Shown here piece by piece: positions 49,531-61,956 of a stretch of 64,000 nt of DNA; the first letter of the stretch is position 1, and every line of letters starts with the position of its first letter. Source of the DNA: Gracilaria gracilis (Eukaryota > Rhodophyta > Florideophyceae > Gracilariales > Gracilariaceae); NCBI GenBank assembly GCA_030374805.1, contig JARGSG010000004.1, positions 558,001 through 622,000 of the forward strand, written 5' to 3'. The translations under genes were made by a program, and so were the position numbers. The notes under the pieces were generated by a model. That model worked only from the letters and a program-made list of their open reading frames with translations, had not been told where the DNA came from and made no database searches.

Positions 49531-51656
49531 ATGAGTCATCGTCCGTACGGAAAAATGGGTGAAGGGTCTTTGGTTGAAAAGGACTCCGCAAAGTCCGTAC
49601 CGTTCGCAACTCGCGCCACTTCGGATGCCGCTTCGGTTGGCTGCCGGAGCACCCGAGGTAACGCGACGGCCTACGTCACCCCCTCAGGTGCGCCCGAACG
49701 GATTCCCCGAGACGGCTCCGCACTTACCAGGTCTAAGTCCGCACGGTACGAGAACGAGGCAGCTGCTCTCGCCTCCTTTCCCGGGCCGGAGAAGATGCCG
49801 CGCGGCAAATCTGGCCCCGTGCCGCCACTTCTTACCGAACGGACCACCGCATGGAAACTCTTGGCAGAGATCGCTCCTTACGCCCTGCAAAGTCTCCGAG
49901 CGGAAATTGAGGTCCACGTCCCCATGGCCATGGAGACATACCTTAAGGACCGAGTCCCGGCGCTTCTGTCCCAGGATATTCAACCGATCGTACACGACAT
50001 GGTCAGGAGTATCTTGAGAACAGACCGTTCGGAACCTGCATCGTCAGCTCTGAACAGTACACTGGCCGCACTGGTAGCTTAGCTACCGACCGACCCACCC
50101 GAATCCTTTATTGACCGTACGGACATTGCACCCGCTAGCAGAAAGAGGCAATACCGACCGGAACTGAAGAAGGGCTCGGCGAAGGGTCCGATGGGAGTAT
50201 ACCTCCAGCCAGTTAACCCGCAGGACGATCGGGACGGAAGCTCAGGAGCTTCCTCCAATGAGAGGAAAATTCGCCACCGCAGAGGCGGTGAACCGAGTAG
50301 AAGTCCCGATTCGGATGACGCGTCCCGTAAACGGAAGGTTTGCCGCCGCCAGAGAAGGCGAAGATCAGCCAAAACGGACTCGGACGTTTCGAAGTCATCG
50401 TAGGATGACGACCGCACGGATTCGGACGTCGACCGACACTCCCGCAGCTCTCGACGGAGGGGAAAGTCCGATCGGTATCGTTCCCGTTCGGATATTTTGA
50501 TGCTGAAACGCATCAGGCCATTGAACTTGAAGTTCGCCGAAGTGGTGGACTACCGTACGTACATGTTGCTGAGAAGGAGCCAAACGGACAATTCGCGGGT
50601 GGTGCGCAAGATTGAGCGCTACCGAAAGAATTTGAATGTCCAGATGAAGGGTCATTCCTTTTCCGGGACAGATCCGATATCGGTCCTCAATTTCTTGTAG
50701 TGGTTTAAAACCGCTTGCAACTATAACGGACTCACAGAGGGGGCAGCTTTCTGGTGTTTTCAATTTTACTGGACTGGACCGGCGCACGCTTGGGTTCAGT
50801 CACGGCGTTGACCACGTACGCAAAGGATGAGATTATTGCCAACGCGGCCGTAGAGTTCACCCTCTACCGCCAAGCGTGCGGGCTGTCGGAAACGGAACGC
50901 GCCCAGAAACCCAGGACGAAAGCGCTCCGCTGTGGGAACGTTTTTACCGATCGGAATTTGAAGGGTATCTTCGTCGAAAGCCTTTTTCCTGCCATACGTT
51001 CAAAGGCGAAGAATCACCTCACCTCGCATCCCAATATCGGATATTACGCACTTCCCCGTTACGCGGAATCGTACGGAGACACTCATCGTGCCTCACGTCG
51101 ACAGTTCACTCCGGTCGATGCTCGAAAACCAACCGCTCGAAAAGAGTCCTCTCGTATCGCTCGGAAGGTTTAGAGTATCGATACCCCGTCGGAATCGATC
51201 CATTCCGTATCGGACGAAGACGAGGAACATGTCCTTGCGTTATCCCGCGCGTCCTCCATGCCCCCACCTCCCACTACGCCCTCGGCTTCAACGGTGGTTC
51301 AGTTCGTTCGGTCTTACCTCAGTCCTGCCAGCTGCAAGGCAAAACAACCACAAAAGCAGGCGCCGGTTAGACCTTGTCGGATCTGCCTTTCTCGGGAACC
51401 CAACTGTTGCCAGTTGCTCCCACCGGACCTGAAGAGGAAGTCGTTGGCCATACGGGAGGCTAATTATCAGCAACGCAGCGAAGAGGGTTATTATAATGCC
51501 TACCAGACCGGACGGAAACCTGAAACCCCAAGGGACAACGTAGGATATTGCCAGGGCGAACAGCGGCGCCAGATGTACTCACCACCACCGACACAGGTCA
51601 CTATGCTGCTCGAGAAGCCTGCTACTGACCAAAAAAACGACCGGGGAAATGCCTAG
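49531..51656 (+). pseudogene. gag: E4 Gag pseudogene
   Basis: ATG at 49531 (MSHRPYGKMG). The frame is open for 183 codons to TAG at 50080-50082, then continues in the same frame with an Arg/Ser/Asp-rich part (RRRRSAKTDSDVSKSS) to another stop, and with the capsid start (LNLKFAEVVDYRTYMLLRR, HSFSGTDPISVLNFL). The further capsid is split over two frames (ALRCGNVF corresponds to HRCGNVY of E2). A zinc-knuckle-like PCRICLSREPNCCQ lies near 51390. Not functional. Confidence 0.75.
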
Positions 51657-51777
51657 AGACATCGCCTTCTCCACAGAGGCCTAGCCTCGCCCCGTCGGAG
51701 AGAGACCGAACTGACTCCATCCGAGGGGAGCTCACTGTCCTGACATGTGACCTGACCGATACGGATATAGAAGCCAA

Positions 51778-52426
51778 AATGTTCCTCTTGTCTAGCGCGA
51801 ACTACAAGGTGCACGCGTCAGTTGGCCTCAACACGGCATTTATGTATCCGTTGACGAAAGTTCTTGACACCGGAGCCAAACCCTGTATAGTTCACGAAGG
51901 CCATCTCCCCCCGAAATGGCGCTCAAAACTCCGATCGAACTAAAAACCACCAATTACGGACGCTTCTAAAAACCGTGTGGATGTCAAGGGAGTTCTCTCC
52001 TTTATGGTTCGAATCGGTAGCGGCAACGTACGAGTACAGTTCCTGGTGGTTTCTAATCTCTCCATCAGCTTACTACTTGGTGCATCATTTATTGACAAGC
52101 ACGTCTTGTCAATACTACCACCGAGACGTACAATACTCCTACATCATTCCAAACCGGTGTCTATACATTCTTCCGCCTACGAACCAAATGCGGCATCTCC
52201 CGCGCTGGAACCAGAACCCGAACTGGAAACCCCATCTATTAAGATACACGTTGCCCGTCCGGTTGTCCTACTCTCAATGTCAGGAACGCACGTCTTTGTA
52301 ACCACCAAAACGTCCAGTTTGGTCTTTCTACAGTCCCATGACCGTACGCGATCGACGCTTGAACTCACATTCCTTGCGGGTGGACTTATGGAGCCCCAGT
52401 CCGAAGTACCGTTTTCCTTTGCGTAG
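51778..52426 (+). pseudogene. E4 protease pseudogene
   Basis: VLDTGAKPCIVHEGHLPP at about 51866-51920 has the catalytic DTG; NLSISLLLGASFID (about 52050-52095) is the second protease motif. A TAA lies between them. The end merges into the spacer before RT. Confidence 0.7.
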
Positions 52427-52599
52427 AGAATTTTTCTGACCACTCGGTTCGACTACACAAGAACACCGTTATCGGACTTGCCCTTCCATCTCCTGTAGCG
52501 TTCATAACTCCGCAACCATCGTCGCGGAGCGACTAGGCTAAGGAGGGGGAACAAATTCCTATTTCAGACAGTAATTCCGAACGGGAATACAATGATACT

Positions 52600-54095
52600 G
52601 AACAGGAGCAAGAAACTGTACGGAAAGGTGAAGATGATTGGCTCAGCAAGGTTCGGATCCACTATGAGTATGTTTCCGAACGGGATAAAGTCATTGAGCT
52701 ACTTCAACCGTTTGAAGACATGTGAGACGGCCATCTCGGAACGATAGCGGCAGCGCAGCACCGCATCCATCTGGAACCAGGCACTAAGCCTATATTCCAG
52801 ATGCCGTACCGTGACAGCCTCGCTCGGAGAGGACTCGAACGCAAGGAGGTGGCAAAGCAGCTTGCTGCTGGTGTCATAGAATCGTCATCGGCAGAGTGGG
52901 CCAGTCCGGTCATAATTGCATTCAAAAAAGATGGGAGCCTTCGCTTCTGCGTCGACTAACTCCAGTTGAACGCTACAACCGTACGAGACACATACCCGCT
53001 ACCCCGAATGGACGAGTGCATCGAATCTTTAGGAGATGCACAAATATTCTCTACTTTGGACGCCAACAGTGGTTATTGGCAGACCGAAATGGATGAAACC
53101 GACCGGGACAAAACGAGGTTCACGTAGCATATAGGACTGCACCATTATTGGAGGATGCCATTCTGACTCAAGAACGCACCGGTTACTTTCCAGCGTGCTC
53201 TCGATATCATCCTTTCACGGGTTAAATGGCAGTACGCACTGGTGTATCTTGATGACGTAATCGTATATTCCCGGACGGTTGAAGAGCATTGTGACCACGT
53301 GCGGAATATACTGCATAAGCTCCGTTCGGCTGTTGTTACTCTCCGACTAGACAAGTTCTACTTTTCACTAGCACGGTGGACTATCTAGTCCACGTAATCC
53401 GACGGGGAAAGCTTCAGGTGTATCTTAAGACACTGAATGCTATCAAGTAGGCTAAACCACCTACGAACAAGACGGAGATCCAATCGCTATTAGGGCTGGT
53501 TAATGTCTTCCGCGGGTTTGTCAAGAATTTTGCTCTAGTCTGGGCTCCATTAAACCGCAAATTGGAGATGAGGCAACCCATGAAGTTCGAGACATTGACC
53601 GATACGGAATACGAAGCCCTTGAACAGTTACGACAGAGACTGATACGCCCGCCCATTTTGGCCATTCCCCGCCAAGGGTACCCGTACGTTCTGGATACGG
53701 ACGCATGCGACCGAGAGGTAGGATGCACCCTGCTGCAGAAGAAACCGGATGGAGGCTTATTACCAATCGGTAACCGGAGCCGCTCCCTATCCAAGACCGA
53801 AGGTCAACATTCAACTTCCGAAAGGGAATGCCTTGCGATCGTCTGGCCCATTCAGCTCCTTCGTCCGTACATGGAAGGTCAAAGGTTCACATTCCGAATG
53901 GATCACCACTCTTTGAGGTGGATACTGAACCTTGCGGACGCTTCAGGAGAACTGTCTGGGTGGCGATTGCGCCTAATAGAGTACGACTTCAATATCGTCG
54001 ACCGGACGGGTATCGAACACCAAGGGGCCGAGAACCTTTTTCGAATCCGGCAGTATGGCGGAGACGATGCCCCATTGGACGAGGAGGTCCCCTGA
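52600..54095 (+). pseudogene. E4 reverse transcriptase and RNase H
   Basis: RT: GVIESSSAEWASPVIIAFKK, SLRFCVD followed by a TAA, PRMDECIESLGDAQIFSTLD, NAPVTFQRALDII and an intact YLDDVIVYS catalytic block near 53245. A frameshift lies near 53370. RNase H is open at 53562-54095: YVLDTDACDREVGCTLLQ, STSERECLAIVW and FRMDHHSLRWIL. At least four stops make the polyprotein unusable. Confidence 0.82.
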
Positions 54096-54105
54096 TTCCT
54101 AGTAA

Positions 54106-54975
54106 ATGACCGAACAAACGATGGCCACTTCATCAACAAAATTTCCATTGACGATGATGAGTACAGTGACGTCTGCGTCGAGTGGCCAACGCCCGAGCGT
54201 AAATCAGCTGGCATCCCCGAGGTGCTTGCTGTCACCTGGGAGGAAACCAATATCGTTCGGGTCACGGTCGAAGAGCTGGGACGGGCTCAATTAGATGATT
54301 TTCCCTGCCAGTCTGTACGGAAAGACATCGGCAACGGTGTCAATCTGTTCTCAATTGACCGTAACGGACTTATAGTTTGCATAGCCCCACTGTATGGTGC
54401 CTTCCAGAAGGTCCTACCTGCATCACTGCAGGCACGTCCTCTCTGCTCAGTACAATACCCCCGTCTGGTCGGCCATCTGGGCTTCACTCAAATGTGAGAA
54501 AGTCTCCGTCGAGACTTTTAGTGGCCGTATATGGCAAATGACGTATTTCAGACCGTACGGGATTGTCGCACATGTTCGTCAACGAAAGGAACACGCTTCA
54601 AGTCGCAGAAGCTATTGATGCTATTCCTCGCCGCCGGTCCGCTGTAATTCGTTGCGATGGACATCGTTGGTCCATTCAAGAAGTCCGTAAACGGTTACTA
54701 GTACAGACTACTTATTACAGATCGGTTTATTAAGATAGCCCGTTCTATTCCCATGCGGTCAACCACAGCTCCTGCAGTATTTGCTAAACGATAACGGACC
54801 ACAATTCGTCTTCAAGTTCTTTGAGACTGTATGTACCGCTTTAGGAACCAAACACGTACTAACGACCGCTTACCATCCGCAGACGAATAGTAAGGCCGAA
54901 CTTTTTAACGAGACACTCGTGGAGAGATTACGCCACTACGTAGCGGACCTCCCGACACTAGAACGTTCTCACTAA
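54106..54975 (+). pseudogene. E4 integrase, truncated
   Basis: The zinc-finger region is only faintly readable. The second part of the core is clear: LNDNGPQFVFKFF with the second catalytic Asp, then TAYHPQTNSKAELFNETLVE, where the Glu of the triad is in SKAELFN. The frame ends at a TAA just after LPTLERSH, and the GPY and chromodomain parts are missing, cut by the neighbouring H3 region. Confidence 0.75.
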
Positions 54976-55269
54976 ATCAATAGCATTACGTAAACCATGG
55001 GTAGTTGGCAACAATTCGTTCATACCGACAGCAAATAAGATATACGTTGAATTACATCAGTGATGTTATAGAGATAAACATATTGCTTTGTATACAAATC
55101 GAGCTGTTATGCACGCAGTCACTACAGCACACGTTTATAGTTACAGTAATGGTATTGAACATATGCAAATACTGAACCCATACGATATAAGTAGATCTTT
55201 ATCTCAGAACAGAGTCTTCTCAAACTTTAGTAAACCAATCTACTCCAAGTTTCTCACAACATCTCAACA
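54976..55269. other. Junction between E4 and H3
   Basis: No gene. One end of H3 must lie here, but I could not identify its terminal repeat. Confidence 0.4.
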
Positions 55270-56542
55270 ATGGAACCCATTACTCCGGAGCACGCTGCAA
55301 AGTCCATTGACTTATTGGAGGAACAGATATTAAATCGGAACTCTAGATTATCAGCGTATTCCTCCACAAGAAATAATCCAGATTCAGACGAAGAAACGGA
55401 TTCTCCTTCCCCAATATTCGATTCATTCTATAATCAAAACCAATCGGAAACCATTTTAAAGATGACAAATATTTCTGCGAAAGAATTTCAATTGCTATTC
55501 AACAATATTTCCGAAATTGTCGGAGAACACTGGAGCCAGGGTAAGGGTCGTAAATACACATTTACTGAAAAGGACACATTTTTTTATGACTCTTGCAACT
55601 CTAAAGCACGAAGGGAAGTGGGATTTTCTCAGTCAAGTTTTCAGTATTAGTGGGGCTACATTCGAAAGGCTTATAATGAAGTTTATTTCTTCAGTACCAA
55701 TTCATATTTATAATCACCTTGTCGACTCAATGGAGGGAAAATGGCCAATGAAAAAGGTTCTCAGGCATAACCTAGGATTTGCTCATTTCCCTTACTGTCG
55801 TTATGGAACAGATGTGATTTTTCGACAAAGCTACAGACCAAGCGGAAGTCTGGCAGAAGCGAAGAAATACTTCAGTGGTAAGCACAAATTATATGGTTTT
55901 AAATCCGAGGTTTCCGTTTTATCAAATGGTGTAGCTATTAATGTTTCAGAACACGCGCCAGGTTCGAAGGCTGATATAGATATTTTCTATTCTAATTTGG
56001 ATAATCACAAAGTGGTACTGGAAAAGCGTGAGAATGATATACTCGATACAGGAATTGGTTTAGAAAATTTTTCTAATCATTGGGGCGTTCTGATGGATAA
56101 ATGATATCAGGGTGCAAAGAAGCATGTCCGCGCTATTCATCCAAAAAAGAAACCCAAGCATGGATTTTTATCTCAAGATCTAAGAGAGAACGGAAGAATT
56201 AGTTCTGACAGGGTGATCGTGGAAACTTTTTTCGGGCGTCTGACACAGTTTTGGACTGTTATTGGATCAAAATACAGATGGGGAGAGAAGTTATATAACC
56301 ACATCTTTCTATTCTGTATTTCTGTTACTAATGCGCACATTTTATGGCATCCACTCCGTGCTGCTGATGGACAGTTTTTTAATAGATTCAAAAATTCTTT
56401 GTATGCTTTGGGCGAAGAATTGGGTCGTAAGAGGAAGTTGACGCAAAAGAAATACAGAGAAAAGCGTCAGCGCCGAATGCAGGGGCAATACCGGGACATT
56501 GAGTCCGATGAAGATACTATTAACCCAGGTATTAACTGTTGA
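55270..56542 (+). pseudogene. H3 Harbinger-like DDE transposase, nearly intact
   Basis: ATG at 55270 (MEPITPEHAAK). N-terminal Ser/Asp/Glu-rich part, then KGRKYTFTEKDTFF; a frameshift near 55580-55620 moves reading to a second frame covering LATLKHEGKWDFLS, the first catalytic block (RYGTDVIFRQSYRPSGS), FSGKHKLYGFKSEVSV and LMDK. A TGA at 56102-56104 replaces the Gly expected in DKGYQG. The frame continues to SDRVIVETFFGRLTQFW with the catalytic Glu and a basic tail (KRKLTQKKYREKRQRR). Only one frameshift and one stop separate it from a full protein, so it is younger than H2. Confidence 0.85.
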
Positions 56543-57099
56543 TATACGTAATAGATACGTCTTTGTGTAAAATGATAATACGGTGCTGAGCTCTTATATA
56601 TCGTTTATTTTGTTTTTTGAGGTAAGCACTTGCTTTATCCTTTCATTATGAGTGTGTCGAATTTATTCTGTTTACGATAGAAATTTATCAGCTGTGTTTA
56701 CATCAAGTATTTCAGGTAGGGATCTACTTGGAACGCCGCTAATGTGGGAATCAGAGCTTTTACAACGTTTATTATGATTCTCTGTTGGAAATGTCTTGAT
56801 AAACTTTATGAACAATGTAAGGGTATTGCGCCTATATTTACTTTAGAACACGACAGTACTGTCAATCAAAATTTTCCGTCTCCTCTTTACACGTAAGTTT
56901 TTGTTGATCTTATCTTGGTATACCAAGTGAGCGTTCAAGGACCTTTTCAAAACAACGTATTGCTCGGTAAAACCACTCTCGAATATTTCTTTCGCCTGTT
57001 GCATTGTCCAGTATATTTATTTAGCGGTTCGGCACTGTCTGATTCAATATTTGGAGAACGCTGGATATTAGTGAGAAATTGCTTCAGGGTGCATTAGAA
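56543..57099. other. Stretch without recognised gene
   Basis: AT-rich sequence with no ORF I can assign; probably the right flank of H3 and unknown sequence. Confidence 0.4.
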
Positions 57100-59392
57100 C
57101 AACAGGGACTGAGATCTCGGAGTCGGGTGACATACCAATTTGTTCTTCAACAAAAAGAGGTAGCCGCATTTCAGTCTTAACATCGACAAAGAAAAATGGA
57201 GGCCTTCTTGATCGGACAACATGGCCATAATGTGGAATGCGGTGGCCTTGAACAACATGCTTGCATACGAGAAACCTGTTTTATCCAAATGCTGGACACT
57301 GGCAGTGTACCATCTGTTTCGTACGGAATTTGGAGTCTTTGTCGATCTTTTTCCCAGCTAATAGTTTCCACTCCTTCACAAAATTACCCCACCAAGAAGG
57401 CTTATATCTTCCATCAATTAAGGCGCTGTAGTGATGTACAAACTTTACTACAAATCTTGTATCCAATAAAAACAATCCAAAGTCGATACGGAGGCGATTG
57501 AAATGTCTGAAATAAGAGTTTTTCAATACAGAGCAGTGAGACTCAGCAAACATTGTAATTTTCACGAAGGGAATGCAATAATTGTTTTCAGTCTCCAGCA
57601 CATAATAGAAGTGTACTCATCATACCAGTTTGTCAAAAGATAATTTCGAGAACGGTTTTGTTGCTTCTTTACTTTGCTCTCGAATTCGTTTTGTACAGCG
57701 TTCCCGCCTCGGTGATGTGGGTGATGTGGGTGATGTGTTGCAGCCATTATGAGACTTGATCAAAATCGTGTCAAGTCGGCTAAAAATAGACACGAAATCT
57801 ACCTAAGCTTTCATCTCGGGTTTGGAAGAACGAATGAGCATGATAATGTCCTCTGAGCATGCAAAATAAAAGTCCTTCAATACTTTCAGAGAAAACAGTC
57901 TTCGCATCCTTCCTGAAATCCATCAACTTGCATTGGATTGCACGATTCATATACCAAAGGCACAAAGATGGGTTTATGCCCGAAGTTCTTTGAATTGCAG
58001 TCATCTGCCCGCTTTTTTGGTCAGAGAACATAAATATTGGTTTCAACCAGGGAAGACGATGTTTCAATGCCTTTAAAAAGCTAGTTATGATATTTGTTCT
58101 ATAGCCCCGTTTTCCTGATGGATATTGTGCCATGGCCGTATATGCAAATGGAAAACCGACCCCACTTCTCCCCGCAAATACTTCAAAGAGTTCCATTCCT
58201 TGGGAATTGGTTTTAAATGTTGAGGCAATTGATAGTTCTAAAATTCTGTGGTTGTCCATGATTCTTTCGGCAATGCTTGTGACCAATCCCATTACATGTG
58301 GTTCATGTTTTTCATATATGGGTTGGAAGCTACTTGCCCGATCAAGATACTTTCGAGCCGATACGAAGGGATTATCATCCAATTTACATTGCTTTGATAT
58401 TGCACTCACCCAGGAGTTTTAAACTCTGTGGTATGAGATATATGATTCTTTATGGCTCGTTGGGTTTGTGGATCGGAGATTCATCAATATTTGGAACAGC
58501 ACCAGCCCTTCGAAGGCAAATGATTAGACTTTCCTCTCTTGCTCGTCAGTCGAAGGGGTTGGAATTTTTTCACGCGAATGAAGGAAGTTATGTTTCATAG
58601 ACACGAAGATGCTACCTCTTTTGTCGTCTGAGAAGCTGATGGAGCCGTTGGGGTTATACACCGTTTTTATCGTTCTAATTCTTTGTTTAGGCTTACTGCC
58701 TCAGAGTTTGCTTGCCCCTTTTTTTGACTGCATACATAATAAGAACGCTTAGATTTTTTGGTGTGTGCCACAAAAGACATACCAAAGTATCTTATCAAAC
58801 CTTGTAGAAATTTGTTTGCCAATGTTTTGCGAGAGGCTTCAGAGTTTCTAATGAAAATGTGGGCCTCGAGTTTGAAACCGATCTTTTTGCAAGCGGAAAA
58901 CGATTGCTTGACGAAATGCAGAAGATTTAAGTTACTCTCAAAACTACTAATTATCTTCTTGATGTGCACCGTGCGTTGGTGATATATACTCTGTGCTTCT
59001 CCACGGCAGCTATTACAATGTTTAGAAAGGTTTCTATTTTGTGTTGTGTATCTCGAGAAATTTTTGTCCAGCAAACATCTTGAGCATCTAATTGGGCACA
59101 TCTGTAAGGGAATAGAAACCGGCTTCGAGTGTTTCAATGAAAACCATTGCACTACTGACATAAATGTATTTTGACACACACGATCTTCAGTGGCGTCGAT
59201 TCTACAAGAGCATGCTTGCAGTAGATTGGCTTCAGTGAAGGAAGTGTCTGAAATCGATGACAATACGGATGTGGATTCATTAACATTCGGTTGTTTGTCA
59301 GGAAAGGATTCAAAGTACAGAACTTTGAAAGTTTCCATGTCTTTAAAGTCGTATTCATAAACAAATGAGTTCTCGGTAAACGAGAAAGCCAA
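57100..59392 (-). pseudogene. Mutator-like (MULE) transposase pseudogene
   Basis: Minus strand, in three parts. The first (59392-58667) has a zinc-binding-like segment (CPIRCSRCLLDKNF ... CNSC) and basic helices. The second (58409-57780) is the catalytic MULE domain: GRSGVGFPFAYTAMAQY, ITSFLKALKHRLPWLKPIF, FSDQKSGQMTAIQRTSG with the second Asp, and LCLWYMNRAIQCKL. The third (57601-57100) has the RTKQMVHCQCPAFG start of a SWIM-type zinc finger. Frames are broken between the parts. A 9-bp triplicated GTGATGTGG near 57713 encodes a His/Pro repeat. Confidence 0.7.
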
Positions 59393-60908
59393 TAAGTTGA
59401 TGTGAAAGGCTGTTCATAGCGTTTTGTTGCTCTATAATATGCGAAAGGTTACGAAGTAAAGTTTTTGGCAAACCAGAAAGGGCAAAAAAGACATGTACTT
59501 TAATGGTGGTACCTTTTATAGGCTTTAAATTTACTGGTGAATCTACACTCCGCTTATCTAGATGTCGTCTCGTATACAACTACAGAGCTCTTTTGGGTGG
59601 CAAATAGCACTAGAATATGATTTACTGCAGTATGCTGAGAAACGTAGAGCCGGTCTAAAATCATGTTGTCCGGGGATTAAATGCATGTGTGCACTACGGT
59701 AGTGCGCCGACTCAGGCTGAGCACGATGCATGCATGGGCTTGCATCGGAACTGGGGGCCGCGTACAAAAGCACGCCATTTTAATAGATAAAAGATGGAGT
59801 TGGCGGTCGCTCTTCTGTGTCGTTTGCATTTCATTTTGTGTCCCGATTCGTGTTTCGCCAGAGTTTATGACTGATTAAGGCACTCTGGAAGCACGCGTAA
59901 GTTAGTTAAGACTTTACACTTTTTCCGTCAGTCACTTATATAAAAAGTATGACAGATAGACCACCGGTCGAGCTGACAGTTAATAAAGCAGGGGAGGATA
60001 AGTATAAGCTATCAACCGGGGCAGGCCATGTAAATGCGGAGCGAACCCGTTATATCGTGCCCGAGCGAAGCGAGGCCAGATATATTGTTCCGAGGTGCTC
60101 AATCTACTGGCGAGCGACCGCTTTTTACTCTGGTGTTTAAGGCAGTCGTGATTGTGCACTTGACCTCCTACCGCAGCACACAAAGCGAGCGTGGCACACG
60201 AAGCGAGCGCGACTACCACAAGCACTCCAACGCTCGGCTTAGACCTACTGAACTTGTGAAAAGGCCCAACTGGACCTTCCTTAGTATCCGTTCGCGATCG
60301 CATAACGCACATCTTTATCCACCATGCACTCACACAAATCACATCCGCCTACAGGCTCATACCTGTCTCTGGGCTCATCTCCACCCTCAGTATCATCTCT
60401 ACACCTCTCTGGACGCCTCACCAGCTGCAGCATCCTCGCAATCACCGCTGCTAATTCGACATCGAGGGCGCCTCTTCACTTGGATCCGCTTTAATCTGAG
60501 CCTCTGTCGGCAACGATGCGCAACGGGGTGATTCGAATGAATGTGGTTAAAATCGTATCTTTCGGCCACACGCGATACTGGACAGACATTGGATGGGCAA
60601 GATGAACCCGTGCTCTCGAGTAGGTACTGAAAAAGTACAATGCTGATCTTGTCGTAAAGAAGAACTAGAATGATGAAGTTTTCGTGAAAAAGACCGCCTA
60701 AGTACTCGTTAGAGGTTAGCTTCAGCCTGCCAGTCGGCTATGTACAGTCATGGAGCAATGTCAACTATCGCTTGGACGTTGGGAACATTGGACCTGGATC
60801 TGGCCTTCAGCGAGTCACGAAATGGTCCACTGGCTTGAACTGTCTGTCGTATTTGGGACTGTCGTGCTGATGCCAGACAGCGAGACACACGGCGGAAACT
60901 GGGCACCA
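59393..60908. other. Stretch without recognised gene
   Basis: Several small ORFs (for example 60034-60531) lack recognisable features. Nothing supported. Confidence 0.4.
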
Positions 60909-60984
60909 GGCTCCAAGCCGCGCACAGCTCTTCAAGCCGTGCGGAGTCCTTCAAGCTGGGCGCCAGGCTTCAAGCCACGCTTCG
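60909..60984. repeat. Minisatellite, four 19-bp units
   Basis: Units GGCTCCAAGCCGCGCACAG, CTCTTCAAGCCGTGCGGAG, TCCTTCAAGCTGGGCGCCA and GGCTTCAAGCCACGCTTCG share the core TTCAAGC at a 19-bp period. They are too diverged to be recent. Confidence 0.75.
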
Positions 60985-61956
60985 TGTCTGTCAAGGTTTA
61001 CAACCACCGTTACAGACCCTAGGAGAATGCGCTGAGCTTGAAGTGGTCATTTGCGTCACTGTAGAACATGACTCCCTAGCAACGTACGTTTCATAGAACC
61101 GTCCATGGGTCTCTTTGGAAGCCCGCGGACAGATTCGAAAACTAAAGATACGCTGGCAGGCGTTTGATTGAAACTCTTCTTCCCCCCTCATCTTGTTCTG
61201 AACATCACAAGGACCGCTCAAAGTTATTTAGTATGCCCCAGTCTACAATATGAGATATTGGTTCAGGACCTGAGTTACAAAGGGGTTTGCTGGCTATTGC
61301 GAATGCAGAAGAAACTTGAGATGGTATCAAGGTTTCCTCTCCCCTCCGATGACGGGACGAACCCTCCGGGGAGGGACAGTGCAATTTAATCGATACGGCG
61401 CAAGCTACGGAGCACGACTCACACGTGCCATTACTTTTTTGGCCACATGTGGTGCTTCCGCCTTACACGAGGCATTCCGGTATTCACACCGTCTCTCAAG
61501 GCGAGACGACATATTGTTCTACAAACCACTAGTGGAGATCCAACTTTGGGATCCATCCCGTCAGTAAACAAATAATACTTCACAGTTGCAATATGAAGGC
61601 GTCTTGCAATACAGACCTGCCTCCTCCCTGCATGACATATTTCAGACATGAGAGGCGTAGTAGTGACAATATAAAATTTCAACCAGCAAATGCTGAGTGC
61701 ATCAACGTAGTCGCCGCCTAGACAAAACAATCGTTCGCACCAGTAAACTTTTACACCCTAGCCACATTCAAAACCCATTGGGGAAAATGATGAAGCTCTT
61801 CGGAAGAAAAGAGAAGATTGCAAACCAAAAATAGTCATAAAACAAAACGAATATATGTTACTGACCAAAAACATTCTGCCATTCAAATTCAAAACAACAA
61901 AAGAGATAAACACATATCTCGTAGTTGGTGTAGTCAGTAGTTCTTTCAATTCCAAA
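60985..61956. other. Stretch without recognised gene, probably copia 3' flank
   Basis: No supported ORF. The copia 3' LTR should lie here, left of 61957, but no second copy is present to define it. Confidence 0.4.

Larger units (their letters stand above)
49531..54975 (+). mobile_element. Ty3/gypsy element E4, decayed and 3'-truncated
   Basis: Order gag, protease, RT, RNase H, integrase core on the plus strand; it stops inside the integrase shortly before H3. It is a third family, with different Gag and with RT motifs of its own. Stops and frame changes occur in every gene. The hexamer CGTACG is strongly over-represented here compared with the rest of the window. Confidence 0.85.

Noticed and set aside
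60034-60531. 165-codon plus-strand ORF
   Set aside because: No recognisable features; composition typical of a chance frame.
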